Of a stretch of DNA of 43,935 nucleotides, positions 1 to 7,860 are shown piece by piece. Location of the stretch: assembly GCA_964586145.1 (NCBI GenBank), contig CAZPHH010000038.1, positions 1-43,935 of the forward strand, given 5' to 3'. Origin of the DNA: JAFGJQ01 sp964586145. Lineage in GTDB: Bacteria > Planctomycetota > Phycisphaerae > UBA1845. A program made the position numbers and the translations under genes. Below the pieces are notes generated by a model that ran no database searches, was not told the DNA's origin, and saw only the letters and a list, made by a program, of their open reading frames with translations. Position 1 is the first letter of the stretch, and each line of letters opens with the position of its first letter.

Positions 1-12
1 GTTCTCCAGTGT

Positions 13-128
13 TTGTGGGACCGGCTTTCTCGCCATCCCGGCGCGCCGGGACCTGCGGAGACCAGTCGGTCTGAGCTTCCTGCCTATCTTGGTCCGCACG
101 GCGGACCCTACTTGTGGGACCGGCTTTC
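13..128. repeat. 17-bp direct repeat pair
   Basis: The 17-mer TTGTGGGACCGGCTTTC occurs at 13-29 and again at 112-128, 99 bp apart. The second copy continues into CCAGCCGGT, which makes a small hairpin with CCGGCT. This is non-coding, repeat-derived sequence downstream of the minus-strand gene that ends at 141. It looks like a dispersed planctomycete intergenic repeat (inference). Confidence 0.6.
36..51. repeat. Perfect 16-bp palindrome, shared with the IS200-like locus
   Basis: TCCCGGCGCGCCGGGA is a perfect palindrome. The same 16 bp, plus one extra shared base (C), recurs at 8955-8970 beside the IS200-like transposase gene. This links the repeat cluster at the window start with the transposase-associated repeats. 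Confidence 0.6.
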
Positions 129-140
129 CAGCCGGTCCGG

Positions 141-1544
141 TCAATTGCGCTTCAGAGTTTCCTGCGCGCGGCGTCTGCTCCGGTGACATCCTCCGCCCCC
201 GTTCGGGGCGGGAGTTGGGAAAGCTGGTCTCGTCCCACGGGTTCCGCTGCGATCTGCATCGTAGCTCCACCCGTGGCGATCTGCCTCGACCCCGCCGGGG
301 TCGGATGCTCCACGCGGAGCACGGGCCCGCCGTTGAAACGGGCGGGCTCTCCTCATTCGGGCCTCCGGCCCTAATGGGGCGACGCGGGGGGCAGCGGTGT
401 GGAGGGCGAGGATGGCGTAGGCGGTGACGAGGTTGGGGTTGCCTTCGTACCAGCGGTCGGCCGGGTTGACCCAGCTTCCGTCGTCGCGCTGGCGGGCGAT
501 CAACGCGCGGCAGAGGTCCTCACGCCAGCGATGCGGCCGGCCGCCGGCGTCAACGATGGTCTCTTCGCCCCAGGCCAGCAGGGCGCGGGCGAAGACGTGG
601 TAGTAGTAATACAAGCCCTCCGTCGAGCCGGTGTCGGATAGATTCGGATTGCACTCCAGCGTGTAGTTGCGGCGAATCCAGTCAAACGCGGCCTGGACGC
701 GAGGGTCCTTCCGGTCGACCGCGGCATACAGCATGCTCTTGAAGCCGGCGTACGTCATGGAGCCGTACGAGCGCAGTTGCGGCTTGCCGTCGACGACAAT
801 CGTGCCGGCTTTGCTTTCGCCGTCGTTGGCGCACGTGTAGATGAACCCGCCGTCGCGGGCCTGGGCGGCAAAGGGCTGGTCGTTGCTGCCGCTGTGCATC
901 TGGCAGCGCTGCACGAAGACCAGGGCCTTCTGGTACGCGGGATGGCTCGCGGGCAGGCCGCTTTGGTGCAGGGCCTCCAGCATCAACTGCGTGTTGGACA
1001 GGTCCGGCCGCTTGCTCTGGCCGTAGCCGGCGCCGCCGTACCAGGTGTGGGAGCGGTCGTACGATTCCTCTTCATCCCATTGCAGGCGTGTGAGGAACTC
1101 CTGGGCCTTCCGGATGAGCGGTTCCAGGGCCGGGTCCCGGGCGGCGGACAGGGCCATGAGGGCGACGGAGGTGTAGTAGTTCCGCAGGTCGATGCCGTCG
1201 ACGTAGATGCCGCCGTCGTCGCGGGCGGATCGCGTGATAAAGGTGAGGGCCCGCTTGCAGATCGGGTGCTGGGGGCCGTAGTCCGGATGCTGCAGGAAGC
1301 CCTGGACGGCCAGGGCGGTGATGGCCGGATCGGTCTGGCCGAAGCTCTCCCATCCGCCGTCGGGCTGCTGGGTGGCGGCGAGGAATTTCAGTCCGCGGTC
1401 GACGGCCTTCCGGGCGTCGGCCAGCACGTCTTGATTTGCGTCGGGTTTCGGTTCAGCGGCCAGTGTCTGCGAGGCTGCGGCGGCCAGAATGGTCGCCAGT
1501 ACGAAAACGGAACGGCGTAACGCGAGAATCGTGTGGGATTGCAT
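141..1544 (-). CDS. Exported squalene-cyclase-fold (prenyltransferase/squalene oxidase repeat) protein with repeat-derived C-terminus
   Basis: 467 residues. A signal peptide (basic residues, then a hydrophobic stretch to about residue 29, ending LAA) is followed by alpha/alpha-barrel repeats with QxxDGGW-type motifs (QQPDGGWESFG near 59-69; QRDDGSWVNP near 350) and the alternating ITALAVQGFL / TAYAILAL helices of the prenyltransferase/squalene oxidase family. No DxDD cyclase motif is seen, so terpene cyclisation is not supported; planctomycetes have many such exported paralogues of unknown role. The family-like part ends near residue 385 (LALHTAA). The last ~80 residues are low-complexity Arg/Pro/Gly sequence encoded by REP-like hairpins at 288-371, so the original stop codon was probably lost or moved. 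The ATG at 1544 has GGGAGA about 11 nt upstream. Confidence 0.85.
   Translation of the reverse strand: MQSHTILALRRSVFVLATILAAAASQTLAAEPKPDANQDVLADARKAVDRGLKFLAATQQPDGGWESFGQTDPAITALAVQGFLQHPDYGPQHPICKRALTFITRSARDDGGIYVDGIDLRNYYTSVALMALSAARDPALEPLIRKAQEFLTRLQWDEEESYDRSHTWYGGAGYGQSKRPDLSNTQLMLEALHQSGLPASHPAYQKALVFVQRCQMHSGSNDQPFAAQARDGGFIYTCANDGESKAGTIVVDGKPQLRSYGSMTYAGFKSMLYAAVDRKDPRVQAAFDWIRRNYTLECNPNLSDTGSTEGLYYYYHVFARALLAWGEETIVDAGGRPHRWREDLCRALIARQRDDGSWVNPADRWYEGNPNLVTAYAILALHTAAPRVAPLGPEARMRRARPFQRRARAPRGASDPGGVEADRHGWSYDADRSGTRGTRPAFPTPAPNGGGGCHRSRRRAQETLKRN
288..371. repeat. Cluster of four REP-like hairpins inside the 3' end of a gene
   Basis: Four hairpins lie in tandem: GACCCC-GCC-GGGGTC (288-302), TGCTCC-ACGC-GGAGCA (306-321), GCCCGCC-N9-GGCGGGC (325-347) and GGGCC-TCC-GGCCC (359-371). 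They overlap the last ~80 codons of the minus-strand repeat-protein gene. The style matches the GCCCC-loop-GGGGC hairpins flanking the transposase at 9.0-9.6 kb. Confidence 0.65.
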
Positions 1545-1598
1545 GACAGCTTCGTCTCCCGTTCATGTCCGCGGCCGGATGCCGGCTCGTTGCGTGCC

Positions 1599-1627
1599 TT
1601 CCTACCGTTCTGCGATGCGCAGGTCAA
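1599..1627 (-). promoter_or_regulatory. Candidate promoter of the cyclase-fold gene, -35 overlapping the upstream stop codon
   Basis: On the minus strand TTGACC (1622-1627), a 17-nt spacer and TAGGAA (1599-1604). The TGA inside the -35 is the stop codon of the YdjY-domain gene (1624-1626). The -10 is weak (3/6). Confidence 0.35.
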
Positions 1628-2364
1628 CCGGGCTCTGCGGGCACGGGGATGATCCGCAGTCGGACGGGGGTTTCGGGCGGCGGCAGCATCGGCGTGTTGA
1701 CTTCCAGGCCGACGGGGCCCCGATAGGGGTTGCCCACGTCGCGGGTGATGTTGAGCAGAGCCGTTGCGTCGTACCAGAGTGCGATGAGGGAGCGCTCCAC
1801 GTCGGCGATGAAATATTCGGGGCTGTCGGGCTGGTCGCGGTGGAAGAACGACCCGGTGAACACCCAGCGGAGCGGGTCGGGCGATTGGCCGGTGCGGCGG
1901 TCGATGAGGAACCGCTCGATGGGGGCGGCTTCGGCGGGTGAGCCGATGGATACTTCGAGTCGGACGAGGGTGCCGGGCTCGGCGGGCGCGGTGGCGGGAG
2001 GGGCGTCACCTCGCGCGTGCGGGCCGACGTCGCCCGGCCGGCAACCGGCCAGCAGCAGGGCGGTGTGGAGGTGGGACGGCCGGCAGGGCAGGACGAGCAG
2101 GCTCTCGTAGGTTTTGCCGCCCTCTGCGACGGCGGCATATTCGAGGATTCCGCGGCGGAGGCAGACGTGGGCGTCCACTTCGAGGGTCCCGGCGGCCGGA
2201 TCGAACACGACATGTGGAAAGAGCGTGATGCGGGTGTCCGCCGGCGCGGCGTGGCTTTCGTCAATGGTTGGCGCCGGCGGGGCGATGGTCGGCGCACAGG
2301 CCGGCGTGGCGCCGGCGACGATCGCGCAGAGCAGGCCGATGGCTTTCCGGCGGCGGGTCGACAA
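1624..2364 (-). CDS. YdjY-domain lipoprotein
   Basis: 246 residues from a TTG start. The TTG opens a run with three arginines, a hydrophobic segment and a lipobox-like TPAC (Cys23), so an envelope lipoprotein is expected; longer upstream starts would overlap the divergent SPFH gene. After the lipobox, residues ~35-100 match the YdjY pattern seen in planctomycetes: FDPAAGTLEVDAHVCLRRG, then LEYAAV, YESLLVLPCRPSHLHTALLLAG and a GD segment. The remainder (FVxTGSFFHRD, PEYFIADVERSLIALWYD) is also typical of this group. The molecular function of YdjY proteins is unknown. It is divergent from the SPFH cassette with a ~140-bp gap and lies just upstream of the cyclase-fold gene on the same strand. 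Confidence 0.75.
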   Translation of the reverse strand: MSTRRRKAIGLLCAIVAGATPACAPTIAPPAPTIDESHAAPADTRITLFPHVVFDPAAGTLEVDAHVCLRRGILEYAAVAEGGKTYESLLVLPCRPSHLHTALLLAGCRPGDVGPHARGDAPPATAPAEPGTLVRLEVSIGSPAEAAPIERFLIDRRTGQSPDPLRWVFTGSFFHRDQPDSPEYFIADVERSLIALWYDATALLNITRDVGNPYRGPVGLEVNTPMLPPPETPVRLRIIPVPAEPG

Positions 2365-2503
2365 ATTCCAACAATCGCGAGCCTCGCCGGGGTATTCTCG
2401 CGGCCGTGAGGGGATACAATGAGCGGCGTTGGTCCGTCGTTGGAGCCAGCTAATCACCCGTCGCCCGGCACAACCTGCCGGCGCAGAGAAAAGGGGGGCT
2501 GTC

Positions 2504-3604
2504 ATGGGCCTGTGGGATAAGATCAAGGGCGAACTGATAGACATCATCCAGTGGCTCGACCCCACGCATGACACGATGGTGTACCGATTCGAGCGGTACA
2601 ACAACGAGATCAAGTATGGGGCGAAACTGGTCGTGCGGGAAGGGCAGGCGGCGGCGTTTGTCGAGGAAGGCAAGCTGGCCGACGTGTTCAGCCCCGGCAC
2701 GTACACGCTGGAAACGGCCAACATGCCGATCCTGGCCACGCTGAAGGGGTGGAAGTACGGCTTCGAGAGCCCGTTCAAGGCGGAGGTCTACTTCGTCAGC
2801 ACCCGGCAGTTCACGGACCTGAAGTGGGGCACGAAGAACCCGATCATGCGGCGGGATGCGGAGTTCGGGCCGTTGCGGCTGCGGGCGTTCGGGACGTATT
2901 CCATCCGCGTGGTCGATCCCGGCGCGTTTCTGAAGGAGATTGTGGGCACGGGCGGGCACTTCACCACGGACGACATCACCGGGCAGTTGCGGAACCTGAT
3001 TGTCGCCCGTTTCGCGGACATTCTGGGTGAGAGCAATATTCCCGTGCTGGACCTGGCCGCCAACTACGACGAGCTGGGCCGGTTCATCATCAACCGGATC
3101 GGTGCGGAGTTCCGGTCGTACGGGCTCGAGATCACCACGATGCTGGTGGAGAACATCTCGCTGCCGCCGGCGGTTGAGGAGGCGTTGGACAAGCGGACCA
3201 GCATGGGCGTGGTGGGCGACCTGGGCAAGTACATGCAGTACCAGGCCGCCGAGGCGATGCGCGACGCCGCGAACGCGCCCGGCGGCACGGCCGGTGCGGG
3301 CATGGGCATGGGCATGGGCTTTGCCATGGCGCAGCAGATGGGCCAGGCGATGGCGCCGGGCGGCTCGGCCACGTCGGGTCCGCCGCCGCTGCCGACGCAG
3401 GGCATCGCGTACTTCGCGGCCATCCAGAACCAGCAGGCCGGTCCGTTTGATCGTGCCGTTCTGCAGCAGAAGGTGCAGGCCGGTGAGATCACGAAGGACA
3501 CGCTGGTCTGGACGCAGGGCATGGCAAGCTGGACGCCGGCCGGTCAGGTGGCGGCGTTGCAGGATATCTTTGGCGCGGTGCCGCCTCCGTTGCCGCCGCA
3601 ATGA
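2504..3604 (+). CDS. SPFH-domain (YdjI/virion-core-like) protein with C-terminal GYF_2 domain
   Basis: 366 residues. Residues 1-240 form an SPFH/band-7-like domain of the YdjI family (MGLWDKIKGELIDIIQW start, TMVYRFERYNNEIKYGAKLVVREGQ split by strands, VFSPGTYTLET, FRSYGLEITTMLVENISLP). A Gly/Ala/Met-rich linker spans ~263-297. A GYF_2-type domain (AAIQNQQAGPF, LQQKVQAGEIT, LVWTQGMASW) covers ~308-360. In B. subtilis YdjI belongs to the pspA (ydjF)-ydjGHI operon that attaches PspA to stressed membranes; a membrane-scaffold role here is inference. The ATG at 2504 is preceded by AAGGGGGG. A -10-like TACAAT lies at 2415-2420 but lacks a clear -35. It is first of a three-gene run with two zinc-ribbon genes. 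Confidence 0.85.
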   Translation: MGLWDKIKGELIDIIQWLDPTHDTMVYRFERYNNEIKYGAKLVVREGQAAAFVEEGKLADVFSPGTYTLETANMPILATLKGWKYGFESPFKAEVYFVSTRQFTDLKWGTKNPIMRRDAEFGPLRLRAFGTYSIRVVDPGAFLKEIVGTGGHFTTDDITGQLRNLIVARFADILGESNIPVLDLAANYDELGRFIINRIGAEFRSYGLEITTMLVENISLPPAVEEALDKRTSMGVVGDLGKYMQYQAAEAMRDAANAPGGTAGAGMGMGMGFAMAQQMGQAMAPGGSATSGPPPLPTQGIAYFAAIQNQQAGPFDRAVLQQKVQAGEITKDTLVWTQGMASWTPAGQVAALQDIFGAVPPPLPPQ

Positions 3605-3710
3605 TTCGACGGCGCAGAGGATGGAGTGCTTGTGGTTCGTGGGCGTGCCGCGGGTGTATTGTGCATCGCCCTTGTTTTCGGCGGCGTTTCTTCGTGAGGG
3701 GTGATCGGCG

Positions 3711-4946
3711 TTGACGGATTCGTGGGACAGCCGGCCGGAGCCGGACGACGAAGGAGCGGAGGAGACGCCGGGTGAGGGGCGGCGGTTTCCCTGCGGCCAG
3801 TGCGGGGCGAAGCTGGTCTTTGAGCCGGGCACGACGGCCCTGGTCTGCAAGTACTGCGGGTTCGAGAATCCCATCAGCGAGTCCGGCATCGTCATTCGAG
3901 AGCTGGACTACCACGAGCATCTGGCCCGGCTGGCGGACGGCGAGGTTTTGCAGGAGACGCCGACCGTCAAGTGTACGGCCTGTGCGGCGGAAGTGGACCG
4001 GCCGGAGCACGTCACGGCGTTTGCGTGTCCGTTTTGCGGTTCGGACATCGTGGGGGCGGCGTTTTCGCGCAAGCGGATCCGGCCGAAATCGCTGCTGCCG
4101 TTCCGGGTGACGCGGAGCGAGGCGCGGTCGGGCGTGCTGGGGTGGATCCGGAGCCGGTGGTTTGCGCCGAATGCGCTCAAGAAGTTTGCGCGGATGGACA
4201 GCCGGCTGAACGGCATGTACCTGCCGTACTGGACGTATGACTGCAACACCACGAGCCACTACGTCGGGCAGCGAGGGGACTATTACTGGGTGACGGAGAC
4301 ATATACCACGCGTTCCGGAGGGCGAACCGTCACCAAGACGCGGCGGGTGCGCAAGATTCGCTGGCGCCACGCATCGGGGACGGTGTGGAACACGTTTGAT
4401 GACGTGCTGGTGGTGGCCAGCCACTCGCTTCCTACGAAACACGTGGTGGAGCTGGAGCCGTGGGACCTGGAGGACCTCGCGCCGTACGGTGACGAGTATC
4501 TCAGCGGCTTTCTGGCGGAGAGCTACCAGGTGGACCTGGAGCAGGGATTTGAGGTGGCCAAGGGCATCATGCAGTCCGGGATCGAGCGCAGCATTCGCCG
4601 CGACATCGGCGGGGACGAGCAGCGGATCTTCTCGATCGAGACCGCGTATGACGATATCACATTCAAGCACCTGCTGCTGCCGGTGTGGATCACGGCGTAC
4701 CGGTTTCGGGAGCGGGCATATCAGGTGCTCGTGAACGGCCGAACGGGGGAGGTGCAGGGCGATCGGCCGTGGAGCTGGATCAAGATCACGCTGTTCGTGC
4801 TGTTCCTGCTGGGCGTGGTTGGCGCTACTCTGCTGCTGCTTGACAAGGGCGGCGTGTTCGAGCAGATCGGCCAGGTGGGTCGGATGGGGATGAGCCTTGC
4901 CGGCGTCGGCGGTCATGCGTGGGACGGCGTCCTGGCGTCGGTGTAG
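3711..4946 (+). CDS. Zinc-ribbon membrane protein, YdjG-like (often mislabelled primosomal protein N')
   Basis: 411 residues, TTG start at 3711 with GTGAGGGG upstream. Two zinc ribbons: Cys28/31/46/49 and Cys88/91/106/109. A central domain (PYWTYDCNTTSHYVGQRG, then VTKTRRVRKIRW) is rich in aromatic and basic residues. One membrane helix lies at ~358-378, followed by a short Gly-rich tail. The architecture matches proteins labelled 'primosomal N'-superfamily helicase' in databases, a misnomer since no helicase motif exists, and resembles B. subtilis YdjG, a membrane partner in the PspA system. Its position 106 bp after the SPFH gene supports a shared complex. Metal binding is inferred from the Cys spacing. 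Confidence 0.8.
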   Translation: MTDSWDSRPEPDDEGAEETPGEGRRFPCGQCGAKLVFEPGTTALVCKYCGFENPISESGIVIRELDYHEHLARLADGEVLQETPTVKCTACAAEVDRPEHVTAFACPFCGSDIVGAAFSRKRIRPKSLLPFRVTRSEARSGVLGWIRSRWFAPNALKKFARMDSRLNGMYLPYWTYDCNTTSHYVGQRGDYYWVTETYTTRSGGRTVTKTRRVRKIRWRHASGTVWNTFDDVLVVASHSLPTKHVVELEPWDLEDLAPYGDEYLSGFLAESYQVDLEQGFEVAKGIMQSGIERSIRRDIGGDEQRIFSIETAYDDITFKHLLLPVWITAYRFRERAYQVLVNGRTGEVQGDRPWSWIKITLFVLFLLGVVGATLLLLDKGGVFEQIGQVGRMGMSLAGVGGHAWDGVLASV

Positions 4947-5003
4947 CTCGATCTGGAGACGGGGTTGGGTGAGCGCCGTCGGTTTCCGTGGAGGAGGCCT
5001 GTC

Positions 5004-5504
5004 GTGAACTGTCGATCCTGTGGAGCGGCCATGAAGTTCCTCGACGGGCGCGGCTACTTCGTCTGCGAGTACTGCACTGCGTTCCATTTTCCGGACGAAA
5101 GCGAGGCGTCTTTCGAGGGAGTGAAGCGGCTGGAGGAGGAGAGCGACCTGGCGTGTCCGGTTTGCCACGTGCCGCTGGTCCAGGCGGCGCTGGAGGGCAA
5201 CCGGGTGCTTCACTGCGAGAAATGCCGCGGAATTCTGGTGAGCAATCCGTCTTTCGCGGACATTGTGCGCATTCGTCGCGCCCGGCACGAGGGCCCGGTG
5301 GATCGGCCGCTCCCGCTGGATCGGGACGCGCTGAAGCGTCGGATCGGCTGCCCCGTCTGCGACGGCCTGATGGACGTGCATCCGTACTACGGCCCGGGAA
5401 ACGCGGTGATTGACACCTGTGCCCGGTGCGGCCTGATCTGGCTGGATCACGGCGAACTGGGGGTCATCGAGCGGGCCCCGGGGACTCGTCCCCGGCCGGT
5501 GTAG
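5004..5504 (+). CDS. Triple zinc-ribbon (TFIIB-type) protein
   Basis: 166 residues from GTG at 5004. This start was chosen over an upstream TTG (4965) because GGAGGAGG lies 6 nt ahead of it and the protein then begins directly with the first ribbon. Ribbon 1: Cys3/6 and Cys21/24. Ribbon 2: CPVC ... CEKCRG. Ribbon 3: CPVC ... CARCGLIWLDHGEL, the zf-TFIIB signature. There is no membrane segment or catalytic motif. It ends the cassette with the SPFH and YdjG-like genes and probably works with them, for instance as a soluble adaptor (inference). The DNA or protein partner is unknown. Confidence 0.75.
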   Translation: MNCRSCGAAMKFLDGRGYFVCEYCTAFHFPDESEASFEGVKRLEEESDLACPVCHVPLVQAALEGNRVLHCEKCRGILVSNPSFADIVRIRRARHEGPVDRPLPLDRDALKRRIGCPVCDGLMDVHPYYGPGNAVIDTCARCGLIWLDHGELGVIERAPGTRPRPV

Positions 5505-5541
5505 TGGATGAAATGACGGACGTCCGGCCGGGAAAAATGCC

Positions 5542-5570
5542 TTGGGTCGGGAGGCCGTCGGCGATATAAT
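5542..5570 (+). promoter_or_regulatory. Strong sigma70-like promoter ahead of the M14 peptidase gene
   Basis: TTGGGT (5542-5547), 17-nt spacer, consensus TATAAT (5565-5570). This would give a leader of about 200 nt before the ATG at 5780. The leader contains GGTGCCGGCCACCGGCC, which can fold as a short hairpin. Confidence 0.6.
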
Positions 5571-5779
5571 GGCGTGGCAGAGGGGTGCCGGCCACCGGCC
5601 GGTAGTCCTCGAGTCCACCGGCCCGAAGGCGGCAGCCCTGTCCTTCCTGCCTGCGACTGGGATGGTTCATGGCGAGGTTTTTTTTGCGTTGATGCGGACA
5701 AGAGCCGGAATCGTGGGCGAGTGTGCCTGCGCGGGCCGGCGACGCGGTCCGATAACGACATTGGTCGTGGAGCGGGAAC

Positions 5780-7798
5780 ATGAGTAACGGCGGTGTGCGA
5801 GCGGGTCTGGCGGGTCTGATCCTGCTGACTTTGGCGATGCCTGTGGCGGCGGATACGTGGCCGACGTATTCCAGTCTGGGGCCGGACCTGCTGGCTTATG
5901 AGACGGCGTACCCGACGCTGGCCAAGCGGTACGACCTGGGGTTGAGCGTCCAGGGCCGGCACATATGGGCCCTTCGCATTTCGGACAACGTGGGTGTGGA
6001 AGAGGACGAGCCGGAGGTGCGGTACATCTCCACCATGCACGGCAACGAGATCACGGGCGTGAAGATGTGCATGAACTTCATCGACTACCTGCTGACGAAC
6101 TACGGCACGGACCCGCGGGTGACGAACATCGTCGACGAGCTGGACCTGTGGATCGTGCCGCTGATGAACCCGGACGGGTATGACCGGACATACCGAACGC
6201 GGGAAAACGCGAATGGGATCGACCTGAACCGGAACTTCCCGGAGGGTACGTACGGCGATCCCAACACGCCGACGGGTCGGGCCATCGAAGTCCAGAACAT
6301 CATGAACTGGTGCTTTGGCCGGTCGTTCGTGTTGGCAGCGAATTTTCACGGTGGCGCCCTGGTGGTGAACTACCCGTTTGACAACGATAGCCTGGGGTCG
6401 GTCTTTTCCCCGACGCCGGACGAGGACCTGTTCGTGTACATCAGCGAGCAGTACTCGTATTACAACCCGCCGATGTGGGGCAGCAGCACCTTCTACCACG
6501 GCATTACGAACGGGGCGGACTGGTATTCGATCGACGGCGGGATGCAGGACTGGAGCTACCGCTACATGGGCTGCAACGAGGTGACGCTCGAGATCGGCAC
6601 GAAGGAGCCTTCCGCGTCCACCATCCCGACGTACTGGGCGGAGAATCGCGATTCAATGCTGGCCTACGTCGAGACGGCGCTGCTCGGCGTGCGGGGCATC
6701 GTGACGGATTCGATGACGGGATTGCCCCTGAGCGCTACCGTCCGGGTGGTCGGGCGCGACCATCCCATCTATACGGACCCGGTGGTGGGGAACTATCATC
6801 GGATGCTGCTGCCGGGCACGTACGACCTGATGTTTGAGGCGGACGGATACGATCCGATCACCGTGACCGGCGTGGGCGTCAACGCGGGGGCCGCGACTCG
6901 CCTGGACGTGCAGTTCGGGCCGCCGCCCGTCGTGACCTATCCGAACGGAGCGGAGGAGCTTCGGACGGGCGTCCCCGTGCAGGTGACGTGGACGGGAACC
7001 CCGACGGCGCGCTATCAGGTGCAATACAGCGCGAACTGGGGTGATTTCTCGGCTGTGGCGGACGGATTTGAGCGGCCCAGCCTGGGGTCGAATTACACGA
7101 CGGGCGGGGATGCCGCGTGGTACACGTCCACCGGGACCGTGCATGGCGGGGTGCGGGCGGCGCGGGCAGGCGGCATCACCCACAGCCAGACCACATGGAT
7201 GACGCGAACGGTACAGGGCGGAGCGCTGTCGTTCTGGCACCGGGTGAGCTCCGAGAGCGGCTACGACTTCTTCAACTTCTACGTGGACGGCGTGCGGAAG
7301 CTGCACGTGTCCGGATACCCGTCGTGGGCGAAATACACCGAGACGCTGCCGCCGGGCTCGCATCTATTGAAGTGGGAGTACACGAAGGACGGCAGTGTCA
7401 ACGGCGGAAGTGACACGGTCTGGATCGATGATCTGGAGGCAACGGTCGATAATACCAGTTGGACGGACATCGTGGCCCAGACGGAGGTGGGTGCGAGTTC
7501 CGTGTGGTGGACCCCGACGAACGTGGGCGATCTGTACAAGGTCCGCGTGCGGGCGGACTACGACACATTCTACGGCGTCTGGGACGAGAGCGACGCCGTC
7601 TTCCGCGTGGTGGCCGGGGCCTCGGGCGACGTGGAACCCGACGGCGACGTGGACCTGGCGGACTTCGCGGCCTTCCAGGAGTGCATGGGGTCGGTGGCCG
7701 TTGGGGTGTGCGGAGAGACGTTCGAGTTTGTCGAGGACGGGGTGATCGACCTGAACGATTACGTGGAGTTTGCGTCCCGGCTGACCGGGCCCCAGTGA
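5780..7798 (+). CDS. Secreted M14 zinc carboxypeptidase with dockerin-like C-terminus
   Basis: 672 residues with a signal peptide (to ~AAD25). The M14 domain is complete: zinc ligands His87/Glu90 (MHGNE) and His190 (ANFHGG), substrate-binding Asn150-Arg151 (DLNRNFP) and catalytic Glu271 (VTLEIG). The ExTLE context and the following transthyretin-like segment (~302-380) point to the regulatory-carboxypeptidase (N/E) subfamily. Next come a Ser-Thr-rich beta domain (PNGAEELRTGVPVQVTWTG) and a lectin/MAM-like segment. Two Asp-rich dockerin-like repeats end the protein (GDVEPDGDVDLADFAAFQEC, then DGVIDLNDYVEF). It likely trims C-terminal residues of extracellular proteins. It has a strong promoter of its own. 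Confidence 0.9.
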   Translation: MSNGGVRAGLAGLILLTLAMPVAADTWPTYSSLGPDLLAYETAYPTLAKRYDLGLSVQGRHIWALRISDNVGVEEDEPEVRYISTMHGNEITGVKMCMNFIDYLLTNYGTDPRVTNIVDELDLWIVPLMNPDGYDRTYRTRENANGIDLNRNFPEGTYGDPNTPTGRAIEVQNIMNWCFGRSFVLAANFHGGALVVNYPFDNDSLGSVFSPTPDEDLFVYISEQYSYYNPPMWGSSTFYHGITNGADWYSIDGGMQDWSYRYMGCNEVTLEIGTKEPSASTIPTYWAENRDSMLAYVETALLGVRGIVTDSMTGLPLSATVRVVGRDHPIYTDPVVGNYHRMLLPGTYDLMFEADGYDPITVTGVGVNAGAATRLDVQFGPPPVVTYPNGAEELRTGVPVQVTWTGTPTARYQVQYSANWGDFSAVADGFERPSLGSNYTTGGDAAWYTSTGTVHGGVRAARAGGITHSQTTWMTRTVQGGALSFWHRVSSESGYDFFNFYVDGVRKLHVSGYPSWAKYTETLPPGSHLLKWEYTKDGSVNGGSDTVWIDDLEATVDNTSWTDIVAQTEVGASSVWWTPTNVGDLYKVRVRADYDTFYGVWDESDAVFRVVAGASGDVEPDGDVDLADFAAFQECMGSVAVGVCGETFEFVEDGVIDLNDYVEFASRLTGPQ

Positions 7799-7860
7799 TG
7801 GCGGCCGGGCGGTCCGCGGGTTCTTTTTGAGGGCGATGCGACACAAGTGAGGCGAAAGTC

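Noticed and set aside
3711..4946. Primosomal protein N' / superfamily II helicase annotation
   Set aside because: No Walker motifs or helicase signatures are present; only zinc ribbons and one membrane helix.
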